Origin: Pseudanabaena sp. CAN_BIN31
Lineage (GTDB): Bacteria; Cyanobacteriota; Cyanobacteriia; Pseudanabaenales; Pseudanabaenaceae
NCBI GenBank assembly: GCA_026785865.1
Contig: JAJAZG010000148.1
Span: 1 to 5,030 of the forward strand
Direction of reading: 5' to 3'
DNA: 5,030 nucleotides
The position numbers and the translations under genes were made by a program. Within the stretch, counting starts at the first letter, position 1; every line of letters begins with the position of its first letter. Shown here piece after piece: positions 1 to 5,030 of this stretch. The notes under the pieces are model-generated. The model worked only from the letters and a program-made list of their open reading frames with translations, was not told the origin of the DNA and did no database searches.

Positions 1-257
1 AAGCCCCAATATTTAACTTGGATCTTGCCATCGGTTTCAATGAATTGCAGAATGCGCTGACGATAGGGGCGATCGCTTTTGAGGATATTAGCTTGCTCAG
101 CAAACAAAGTAACTCCCCCGAAAATTTCATGAGGAATTGGTCGTTGCCACCAGACTAAATTCACAAACCATATAGGTTGATCGAGCGCTTGCTCGCGGTT
201 ACTAAATTCACCCGCCATCCAAGAAGTTAGGGTTAAAAGTTGATTAGAACTATTCAT
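1..257 (-). CDS. CpcT/CpeT-family phycobiliprotein chromophore lyase, N-terminal part (runs off left edge)
   Basis: Reading the minus strand from the ATG at 257-255 gives 85 codons open to the window edge. The protein starts MNSSNQLLTLTSWMAGEFSN. Family-like pieces follow: 'FSNREQA' at residues 18-24, the 'WWQRPIP' segment at 36-42, 'LFAEQAN' at 51-57, 'PYRQRIL' at 64-70 and 'IQVKYWG' at 79-85. This layout resembles the N-terminal half of CpcT/CpeT lyases (about 200 residues), which attach phycocyanobilin or phycoerythrobilin to a cysteine of phycobiliprotein beta subunits in the cytoplasm. Which bilin and which subunit it serves cannot be read here, so no symbol is given. The start fits the family N-terminus. 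No clear Shine-Dalgarno motif precedes it, and the upstream DUF4926 stop is only 6 bases away, so translational coupling is likely. The C-terminal half is outside the window. Confidence 0.85.
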   Translation of the reverse strand, partial: MNSSNQLLTLTSWMAGEFSNREQALDQPIWFVNLVWWQRPIPHEIFGGVTLFAEQANILKSDRPYRQRILQFIETDGKIQVKYWG

Positions 258-263
258 CTTGCT

Positions 264-509
264 TTATGCAGCACTAGCCATAAGTCGAACTGTGGGGCGA
301 TCGGCACAAGTTGGCATACGAAAATAACTCATGGGTAATGTGACAACCGCAACAGTATTACCAAGCATATCGAAAAACTCTACGCTATAACCTGCTTCTA
401 AACCGCTAGCATCATGTCTTTCAACCACAGTACCAATATCTCCAGTAAATAAACCTTCTTCTGGAAGGTCATTGAGCAAAATTACGTCAGAGTAGAGAGA
501 AAAATTCAT
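264..509 (-). CDS. DUF4926-type small protein of unknown function
   Basis: The frame encodes an 81-residue soluble protein from the ATG at 509. The core runs 'LYSDVILLNDLPEEGLFTGD', then 'GTVVE', 'GYSVEFFD', 'GNTVAVVTLP'. This is the pattern of DUF4926 proteins: V-x-L-x-x-D-L-P-E-x-G-L, then GD-x-GTVV-E, then Y-x-VEF, then a hydrophobic strand ending in TLP. The predicted fold is a small beta-rich barrel. The ATG at 509 has a GGAG motif at 519-516, six bases upstream, and starts where the family usually starts. An ATG at 533 would add eight residues (89 aa); it overlaps the upstream stop as TAATG but lacks a Shine-Dalgarno motif, so it is the alternative. The gene sits between a DUF6883-type frame and a bilin lyase, all on one strand, probably one operon. 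Genes of this family often lie beside small DUF partners, which has a toxin-antitoxin or immunity look, but function is unproven. Confidence 0.8.
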   Translation of the reverse strand: MNFSLYSDVILLNDLPEEGLFTGDIGTVVERHDASGLEAGYSVEFFDMLGNTVAVVTLPMSYFRMPTCADRPTVRLMASAA

Positions 510-532
510 TTCAGGCTCCAAATACAACTTCA

Positions 533-865
533 TTATTCAGGAACTAAAGTAATCAATCGAGGAAAGTCTGTACCTATATCTATTTGCCAAACGGTTTTGA
601 CAAGTATGCGTCTATTGCTTGGAGTAATCAAATTAGCGATTACCTCATATCTCATGCCATACATCGTCTCTTTAACAAGATTAACATCTGCTGTTAAGTG
701 AAAATTTCGGATGTCTGTTTCTAATTGTTGCCAGTGAGCAGGAGTATAGCCAAATTGGATTAGTAATTTTGCTTTTGACCCGCCTCATTTATGGTCAACA
801 TTTAGTAAGTAATCAGTCAACTTAGATGAATCAATTACTGCGTGTTCAATGTTAGGGATTTGCAT
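533..865 (-). pseudogene. DUF6883-type protein frame interrupted by one in-frame TGA
   Basis: From the ATG at 865-863 the frame has 111 codons ending at TAA 535-533. Codon 27 (787-785) is TGA. Before it lies 'IDSSKLTDYLLNVDHK'; directly after it, in the same frame, lie 'GGSKAKLLIQFGYTPAHW' and later 'YGMRYEV', 'RILVKTVWQID' and 'TDFPRLITLVPE'. These parts join without any shift into one DUF6883-like domain of about 110 residues: K-L-x-x-Y-L-L, GGSKA-K, a GYTP-x-xW-x-xLE helix, then the Y-x-V, TIWQI-like and TDFPRLIT strands. One base change from a sense codon such as CGA or AGA explains the break. No ATG, GTG or TTG follows in frame until codon 68, so a useful restart is unlikely. It may be a fresh pseudogene, a sequencing error or, less likely, a readthrough site. 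Its TAA overlaps an ATG (TAATG) of the next gene, showing the pair was an operon. Family assignment is by recognition, and function is unknown. Confidence 0.72.
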
Positions 866-978
866 ACGCTTAAAGGAATTTACTGAAGACTACTTACGTT
901 GACTGACGCTATCACAGTACCAAAACGATGCAGAATAGTATTTTATTCTAGTATTCGATTTAACTGGAGAAAGATTAG

Positions 979-2382
979 GTGTCGGAAAAGTTTGATTACG
1001 ATTTGATCATTATTGGTGCGGGTGTTGGTGGACATGGTGCAGCACTTCATGCCGTTGCCTGTGGATTAAAGACGGCGATCGTTGAAGATGGTGTGATGGG
1101 CGGAACTTGTGTCAATCGTGGCTGTATTCCCTCAAAGGCATTGTTGGCGGCTTCGGGTCGGGTGCGCGAAATGCGGGCAAAGTCTCACCTCAAGGCGCTG
1201 GGTATTGATATCGGTGAGGTGACTTTTGATCGCAGCGCGATCGCCAGTCATGCCGATAACTTAGTGCTGAAGTTACGCGGTGACTTAACCAATAGCCTTA
1301 AAAAATTAGGCGTAGATATTTTGCAAGGTCGCGGTCGGGTGGCGGGTGTGCAATCCGTCAGCGTTGGCGACAAGACTTATAAAGCCAAGGATATTATTCT
1401 CGCGACAGGTTCCGAGCCATTTGTGCCACGCGGTGTTGAGCTTGATGGCAAAACTGTGTTTACTAGCGATCAGGCGGTGCGTCTGGAAGCTTTACCGCAG
1501 TGGATTGCGATCATCGGTAGCGGCTATATTGGTCTAGAGTTTGCAGATGTCTATACGGCGCTTGGTTCAGAAGTGACGATGATCGAAGCGTTAGATATAT
1601 TGATGCCGGGGTTTGATCCAGATATTGCCAAGATCGCAGAGCGTATATTGCTGAAGCCTCGCGACATTGAAACGAGAACAGGTGTATTCGCGACTAAAAT
1701 CACCGCAGGTTCGCCAGTTAAGATTGAACTTACCGATGCTAAAACGAAGAAAGTAGTTGAAGTTTTAGAAGTTGATGCTTGTCTTGTCGCAACTGGTCGG
1801 ATTCCGCTTACTAAAGATCTTGGTTTAGAAAGCGTGGGTATTGCGCCAAATCAACGCGGATTTATTGATATTGATGACAAGATGGCGACCTCAGTTCCAC
1901 ATCTTTGGGCGATCGGGGACGCGACTGGCAAGATGATGCTCGCTCACGCGGCTTCGGCTCAGGGCATTGTGGCGGTAGAAAATATTTGCGATCGCACGGC
2001 AACGGTTGATTACCAAAGTATTCCTGCGGCTGCTTTTACGCATCCTGAAATTAGCTTTGTCGGTTTGACTGAGCCACAGGCTAAAGAAAAGGGAACTCTG
2101 GAAGGCTTTAAGGTGGCGACTACGAAGTCTTACTTTAAGGGAAATTCTAAGGCGATCGCTGAGGGAGAAACTGATGGACTTGCCAAGATTGTTTACCGTG
2201 TCGATACAGGCGAGCTTTTGGGCGCACATATCATTGGTATTCATGCCTCAGATTTGATTCATGAAGCTTCTGCGGCAATACGCGATCGCGCCACTGTGCA
2301 GAAATTAGCGACGATTGTTCACGCGCACCCAACTCTCAGCGAAGTGTTGGATGAAGCTTACAAACGCGCCGCGCATATCTAA
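979..2382 (+). CDS. lpdA: Dihydrolipoyl dehydrogenase (E3 / L protein)
   Basis: This cytoplasmic FAD flavoenzyme re-oxidises dihydrolipoyl groups with NAD+. In cyanobacteria it serves pyruvate dehydrogenase and the glycine cleavage system. The 467-residue length is normal. The FAD-binding motif GAGVGG is at residues 13-18. The redox-active disulfide lies in GGTCVNRGC, Cys44 and Cys49 (CX4C). The NAD-binding motif GSGYIG is at 180-185, the second FAD contact 'AIGDATG' ends at 317, and the C-terminal dimer-interface catalytic pair is His450 (HAHP) and Glu455. All key residues are present. The start is GTG at 979, preceded by GGAG at 966-969 with a nine-base gap. It is divergent from the DUF6883/DUF4926/lyase string and ends in its own intrinsic terminator, so it is likely monocistronic. 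I see no convincing promoter in 866-978. Four exact HIP1 octamers lie inside the gene. Confidence 0.97.
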   Translation: MSEKFDYDLIIIGAGVGGHGAALHAVACGLKTAIVEDGVMGGTCVNRGCIPSKALLAASGRVREMRAKSHLKALGIDIGEVTFDRSAIASHADNLVLKLRGDLTNSLKKLGVDILQGRGRVAGVQSVSVGDKTYKAKDIILATGSEPFVPRGVELDGKTVFTSDQAVRLEALPQWIAIIGSGYIGLEFADVYTALGSEVTMIEALDILMPGFDPDIAKIAERILLKPRDIETRTGVFATKITAGSPVKIELTDAKTKKVVEVLEVDACLVATGRIPLTKDLGLESVGIAPNQRGFIDIDDKMATSVPHLWAIGDATGKMMLAHAASAQGIVAVENICDRTATVDYQSIPAAAFTHPEISFVGLTEPQAKEKGTLEGFKVATTKSYFKGNSKAIAEGETDGLAKIVYRVDTGELLGAHIIGIHASDLIHEASAAIRDRATVQKLATIVHAHPTLSEVLDEAYKRAAHI

Positions 2383-2402
2383 AACCCTCAATAGGCTGTA
2401 AC

Positions 2403-2441
2403 AAAAAATGAGTAGCGGCGCTACTCATTTTTTCGTTTTTT
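2403..2441 (+). terminator. Intrinsic terminator of lpdA
   Basis: A perfect 14-bp stem (2403-2416 with 2420-2433) closes a three-base GGC loop. The GC-rich top is flanked by an A-run on the left and a T-run on the right. After CG, a further run of six T follows (2436-2441). It lies 20 bases after the lpdA stop. The A/T-run symmetry means it could also fold on the opposite strand, but no minus-strand gene ends here. Confidence 0.93.
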
Positions 2442-2468
2442 AAGATAGCGGAACCGTCAAGCTATAAT
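2440..2468 (+). promoter_or_regulatory. Candidate sigma70-type promoter for purK
   Basis: A consensus -10 box TATAAT is at 2463-2468. Seventeen bases upstream is TTAAGA at 2440-2445, which matches 4 of 6 positions of the -35 consensus TTGACA. The predicted start near 2475 would leave a leader of about 42 bases before the purK GTG. The -35 box overlaps the last T residues of the lpdA terminator, so the two units are tightly packed. Prediction from sequence only. Confidence 0.62.
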
Positions 2469-2516
2469 GAAACGCTATTTGTTAAATTATAAAAATATTA
2501 ATTCAGGAATTTTTTA

Positions 2517-3665
2517 GTGGCGACTCGGCAAAAAATCGGAGTAATTGGTGGCGGTCAGTTGGCATGGATGATGGCGATCGCTGCTAAGCATCTTGGAATT
2601 GAACTAACTGTGCAAGCAGCAAGTCCTGATGACTCAGCCGTGAATGTTGCCGATCTCGTAATTTATGGTGATGTTGCTGATGCGATCGCTACAGCCAAGC
2701 TCGCTGAGCATTGCCAAGCGATTACCTTTGAGAATGAATTTGTCGATCTTGTGGCTTTGCAAAAGCTTAGTGATCGCGGCTTATTATTTTTACCAAGATT
2801 AGAAACTTTGGCGATCGCTGTTGATAAACTCAACCAACGCCAATATTTTCGCGATCGCCATATTCCCACACCCGAATTTTATAGCGTGGATAGTGAATCA
2901 GAACTTTTAGCGGCGGCGGCATACTTAGGCTATCCATTAGTTCTCAAAGCCAGAAGACATGGCTATGACGGTAAAGGAACTTGGGTAATTGAAAATCAAA
3001 TAGATTTGCGATCGGCTTGGGAAAGTATGCACAGAGCGCCAGCGATCGCCGAAGCATTTATTCCCTTTGAACGCGAAATTGCGGTGATTGCGGCGCGATC
3101 GCAATCAGGCGAAATAGTCATCTATCCCGTGGTCGAGACTTTGCAAACCAATCAAGTTTGTCGCCGCACGATCGCCCCTGCACGGATTGATTCTACGGTT
3201 AGCGAAAAAGTGAAAACTATTGCCGAGCAAATCGTGACCACCCTTGATGCAGTTGGTGTATTTGGCATCGAATTCTTCTTGAAATCCGCAGGCGAAATCA
3301 GCGTTAACGAAATTGCACCGCGCACCCATAATTCAGGCCATTACACGATCGAAGGCTGCCAAACTTCGCAATTTGAGCAATTATTGCGCGTGGTCAGTGG
3401 GATGCCCCTTGGTAATGTGTCAATGGTTGCTCCTGTAGCCGTGATGGTCAATTTACTCGGCTTTGAGGATGCGTCTGGTGTCGATGCTGATTATTTAGAT
3501 AAACGCAAAGCGATCGCGAGTTTCCCCAATACGCATATTCATTGGTATGGCAAAAAACAATCATCGGGTGGACGCAAACTTGGTCATGTGACAATTTTGG
3601 CGGAAACACACGATATCGCTATTGGTATTAGCGATCGCATTGAAAGCATTTGGTATAGCAATTAG
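2517..3665 (+). CDS. purK: N5-carboxyaminoimidazole ribonucleotide synthase (ATP-grasp)
   Basis: PurK uses ATP and bicarbonate to convert aminoimidazole ribonucleotide (AIR) to N5-CAIR, the substrate for PurE, in cytoplasmic de novo purine synthesis. The 382 residues are a little longer than the E. coli enzyme (355). The N-terminal Rossmann-like domain opens with 'GVIGGGQLAWMM' (residues 8-19), the PurK signature. The ATP-grasp core has Lys144 in 'LVLKARRHG', the flexible loop GYDGKG at 149-154, and the Mg-ATP/substrate motif 'NEIAPRTHNSGHYT' at 264-277. The C-terminal domain has the usual 'GRKLGHVT'. The GTG start at 2517 is chosen because the GVIGGG motif follows at once and AGGA at 2505-2508 lies eight bases upstream. 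It has its own promoter and converges with lipA. It carries eight exact HIP1 octamers, a high density. Nothing appears truncated. Confidence 0.97.
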   Translation: MATRQKIGVIGGGQLAWMMAIAAKHLGIELTVQAASPDDSAVNVADLVIYGDVADAIATAKLAEHCQAITFENEFVDLVALQKLSDRGLLFLPRLETLAIAVDKLNQRQYFRDRHIPTPEFYSVDSESELLAAAAYLGYPLVLKARRHGYDGKGTWVIENQIDLRSAWESMHRAPAIAEAFIPFEREIAVIAARSQSGEIVIYPVVETLQTNQVCRRTIAPARIDSTVSEKVKTIAEQIVTTLDAVGVFGIEFFLKSAGEISVNEIAPRTHNSGHYTIEGCQTSQFEQLLRVVSGMPLGNVSMVAPVAVMVNLLGFEDASGVDADYLDKRKAIASFPNTHIHWYGKKQSSGGRKLGHVTILAETHDIAIGISDRIESIWYSN

Positions 3666-3691
3666 GAATAGCGCAAAGCGCCATTCCTAAT
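3661..3691 (+). terminator. Hairpin overlapping the purK stop codon, possible terminator or 3'-end stabiliser
   Basis: ATTAGGAAT (3661-3669) pairs with ATTCCTAAT (3683-3691). After one A/C mismatch, GCGC (3671-3674) pairs with GCGC (3678-3681) around an AAA loop. The TAG stop of purK lies inside the left arm. Only TTGATAAAT follows, so the T-run expected of a strong intrinsic terminator is missing. It may act mainly as a 3' stem-loop, with the real stop at 3815-3862. Confidence 0.5.
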
Positions 3692-3814
3692 TTGATAAAT
3701 CAAGCCAAAATGCTGATACAGAAAACATTTCAAATAAGCACTTTAGCTGATGAAAACCCTTTTCGCTTCGTGGGAAGTTATACATGCGTCTCAATTGTTT
3801 CATTGAACAAGAGT

Positions 3815-3862
3815 TAGCGGGAAATGGCGTTACTGAACGTTGCCATTTCCCGCTATTTTTTT
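3815..3862 (+). terminator. Strong intrinsic terminator between convergent purK and lipA
   Basis: A perfect 14-bp stem pairs 3815-3828 with 3842-3855. An inner GTT/AAC helix (3829-3831 with 3836-3838) caps it, with a short bulge. Seven T residues follow (3856-3862), so plus-strand transcripts from purK should stop here. The T-run overlaps the complement of the lipA stop codon (3861-3863). On the minus strand the same stem begins seven bases after lipA but has only a poor T tract behind it, so it may serve lipA less efficiently. Confidence 0.85.
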
Positions 3863-4721
3863 ATACGGTTTGGCTGGCGTGATAAGAACTCCTTACCAAA
3901 GCACCTGATCGCACATGGGTAAACCCAATTTGCTTCGCGATCGCCCCTAATTGGTCAAACTCTTCAGGAGTCCAATATTTGAGTACAGGCAAATGCTCAA
4001 GGGATGGACGTAAATATTGCCCAATCGTCAACGAACTACAACTGATCGCCACTAGATCTTGCATCGCCTCAGTAAGTTCCTCGACGGTTTCACCATGCCC
4101 CACCATTAGCCCCGACTTGGTAATAATGCGGGGATCGACCTCCTTCACCATCGCTAAAACCGACAGCGATCGCTCGTATTTCGCACCACGGCGGACTTTA
4201 CCCTGCAAACGCTGCACAGTCTCAATATTGTGGTTATAGCAAACAGGCGCAGCCAAAGCCACTGTCTCAATGCAACGGCGATCGCCGCGAAAGTCGGGAG
4301 TCAATACTTCGATTTTGGCATTTGGACGCGATCGCCTAATCTCCTGCATTGCATCCACAAAACAGCTAGCCCCCTGATCTGCCAAATCGTCTCGCGCTAC
4401 CGAAGTCAGCACCACATAATCTAAGCCCAATAAATTCACCGCCTCCGCCACTTTTTTCGCTTCATCAGGATCGAGTGGCAGTGGTTGATGCCCTTTATCA
4501 ACTTGGCAAAAACCACAAGCACGGGTACAAGTTGGGCCCATCAACAAAAAAGTCGCTGTCTTCTGGGCATAACATTCCGCCCGATTAGGACAGCGCCCCT
4601 CCTCACAAATTGTGTGAATCCCGCGTTGCTTAATGATTTGCTGAACTTCAGAGATTTCACTAGCTTTGCCAATTTGTGGGCGCAACCAACTGGGTAAACG
4701 TAATTCTTCTTTAGCGGGCAT
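3861..4721 (-). CDS. lipA: Lipoyl synthase (radical SAM)
   Basis: LipA inserts two sulfur atoms into octanoyl groups on the E2 subunit of pyruvate dehydrogenase and on glycine cleavage H protein, forming the lipoyl cofactor. The protein has 286 residues; the E. coli enzyme has 321. The auxiliary [4Fe-4S] cluster, the sulfur donor, is bound by Cys39, Cys44 and Cys50 in 'CEEGRCPNRAEC' (CX4CX5C). The radical SAM cluster is bound by Cys65, Cys69 and Cys72 (CX3CX2C, 'CTRACGFC'). The C-terminal RSSY motif at 277-280 supplies the family's serine ligand to the auxiliary cluster. 'NHNIETV' and 'KSGLMVGHGE' are also typical. Everything needed for catalysis is visible. Cyanobacteria often have two lipA paralogues, and which one this is cannot be told. 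The ATG at 4721 fits the family N-terminus but has only an AT-rich leader without a clear Shine-Dalgarno. It converges on purK. Confidence 0.97.
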   Translation of the reverse strand: MPAKEELRLPSWLRPQIGKASEISEVQQIIKQRGIHTICEEGRCPNRAECYAQKTATFLLMGPTCTRACGFCQVDKGHQPLPLDPDEAKKVAEAVNLLGLDYVVLTSVARDDLADQGASCFVDAMQEIRRSRPNAKIEVLTPDFRGDRRCIETVALAAPVCYNHNIETVQRLQGKVRRGAKYERSLSVLAMVKEVDPRIITKSGLMVGHGETVEELTEAMQDLVAISCSSLTIGQYLRPSLEHLPVLKYWTPEEFDQLGAIAKQIGFTHVRSGALVRSSYHASQTV

Positions 4722-4860
4722 ATAATTTAAAGCTTAAAAAAATAGGAGAGGCATAAAGTATCTCTCTTACATTAAAGCTCATAAATTTGAAGCATTGCTC
4801 TGCCACGCTCCCACATCATGAGCTTGTCAGAAAAAGCCTGATAAAACCTTTTTAAAACCC

Positions 4861-4889
4861 TTTACAGATGTAACTCTATTGACTAGCAT
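4861..4889 (+). promoter_or_regulatory. Candidate promoter for the right-edge membrane protein gene
   Basis: TTTACA at 4861-4866 matches 5 of 6 positions of TTGACA. A 17-base spacer leads to TAGCAT at 4884-4889, 4 of 6 to TATAAT. The predicted start near 4896 coincides with the base of the hairpin at 4895-4915. Spacing and orientation suit the downstream reading frame, but the -10 box is imperfect. Confidence 0.4.
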
Positions 4890-4894
4890 ATTTC

Positions 4895-4915
4895 ACTGAC
4901 GGTTTCACCGTCAGT
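4895..4915 (+). promoter_or_regulatory. Perfect 9-bp stem-loop in the leader of the right-edge gene
   Basis: ACTGACGGT (4895-4903) pairs fully with ACCGTCAGT (4907-4915) around a TTC loop. No T-run follows, so it is not an intrinsic terminator. It lies 37 bases before the predicted GTG start. If the upstream promoter is used, it would form at the very 5' end of the mRNA, where such stems often protect transcripts. As DNA it could also be an operator palindrome. The role is inferred. Confidence 0.5.
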
Positions 4916-4951
4916 TCAGCACAAGGACTAGTCGAGAATTTTGGAGGGATC

Positions 4952-5030
4952 GTGTTCGATCTATTAACCAATATTCTGATTTGGATTATTGCAATCCCAA
5001 TTTTTATAATTCTGTTTAAGGCAATTCCTA
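4952..5030 (+). CDS. Start of an unidentified membrane protein (cut off by the right edge)
   Basis: From the GTG at 4952, 26 codons stay open to the end of the window. The peptide opens MFDLLTN and continues with a hydrophobic run (ILIWIIAIPIFIILF, residues 8-22) before a lysine. This looks like an N-terminal transmembrane helix or uncleaved signal anchor. GGAGGG at 4943-4948 is a strong ribosome binding site, although the gap to GTG is short (3-4 bases). The same frame has no other ATG, GTG or TTG upstream before a TGA at 4880-4882, so GTG is the only standard start. A candidate promoter and hairpin precede it, supporting a real gene. I do not recognise the family from this fragment. Confidence 0.55.
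   Translation, partial: MFDLLTNILIWIIAIPIFIILFKAIP

Larger units (their letters stand above)
69..4335. repeat. HIP1 octamer palindromes (GCGATCGC), 17 exact copies
   Basis: Exact copies start at 69, 1237, 1988, 2152, 2282, 2574, 2682, 2811, 2851, 3042, 3095, 3510, 3631, 3937, 4166, 4278 and 4328. HIP1 is the highly iterated palindrome typical of many cyanobacterial genomes. All copies lie inside genes: one in the lyase, four in lpdA, eight in purK and four in lipA. None lies between 77 and 1236 or after 4335. Coordinates given span the first to last copy. Confidence 0.9.

Noticed and set aside
785..787. The TGA as a selenocysteine codon.
   Set aside because: The domain is not a known selenoprotein family, and I see no obvious SECIS-like stem just after the codon. 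A nonsense mutation is simpler.
899..954. TTGACT at 899-904 as a -35 box for lpdA, and two TAGTAT boxes (936-941, 949-954) as -10.
   Set aside because: No pairing gives a 16-18 base spacer with two acceptable hexamers, so I do not call a promoter in the divergent spacer.
1891..2244. A 117-codon minus-strand open frame inside lpdA, and similar long antisense frames inside purK and lipA.
   Set aside because: They are shadows of strongly supported genes. The proteins have no recognisable domain and no start signals.
3710..3817. A 35-codon plus-strand frame between purK and lipA (ATG at 3710, TAG at 3815).
   Set aside because: No ribosome binding site, no recognisable domain, and its end runs into the terminator stem. 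More likely noncoding spacer.
4775..4821. A tiny minus-strand frame (MMWERGRAMLQIYEL) upstream of lipA.
   Set aside because: Only 15 codons and no Shine-Dalgarno. It could be a remnant or a leader peptide, but nothing supports either.
1..5030. tRNA or rRNA genes, a CRISPR array, insertion-sequence ends or a phage att site.
   Set aside because: No cloverleaf, regularly spaced repeat array, terminal inverted repeats with a transposase, or integrase gene is visible.

Overview
The window looks like cyanobacterial chromosome. I can count 17 exact copies of the HIP1 octamer GCGATCGC in 5 kb. The left edge carries the N-terminal half of a CpcT/CpeT-type phycobiliprotein chromophore lyase, a family of phycobilisome-bearing organisms. 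The AT-leaning composition and HIP1 density would suit a Pseudanabaena-like filamentous cyanobacterium, but that genus-level guess is inference.

Left block, minus strand, about 865 down to 1: a compact three-gene string. First comes a DUF6883-type reading frame interrupted by one in-frame TGA. A DUF4926-type small protein follows at a TAATG junction. After a 7-20 bp scale gap comes the CpcT/CpeT-family lyase, which runs off the left edge. The DUF pair is of unknown function. A 113-bp divergent intergenic region (866-978) separates it from the next block.

Central block, plus strand: lpdA (dihydrolipoyl dehydrogenase, GTG start) ends in a textbook intrinsic terminator. A well-formed sigma70-type promoter abuts that terminator and drives purK (N5-carboxyaminoimidazole ribonucleotide synthase, GTG start). 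lpdA and purK are therefore probably separate transcription units.

Right block: lipA (lipoyl synthase, minus strand) converges on purK. Two hairpins lie between them, and the one next to lipA is a strong terminator for plus-strand transcripts. Beyond lipA is a 230-bp divergent region with a candidate promoter and a perfect hairpin at the expected transcript 5' end. It leads into the start of an unidentified membrane protein cut off by the right edge.

LpdA and LipA are functionally linked: LipA builds the lipoyl cofactor on the E2 and H proteins, and LpdA re-oxidises it. PurK belongs to de novo purine synthesis and has no direct link. Most of the window is ordinary housekeeping DNA. The most unusual items are the TGA-interrupted DUF6883 frame and its DUF4926/lyase neighbourhood.
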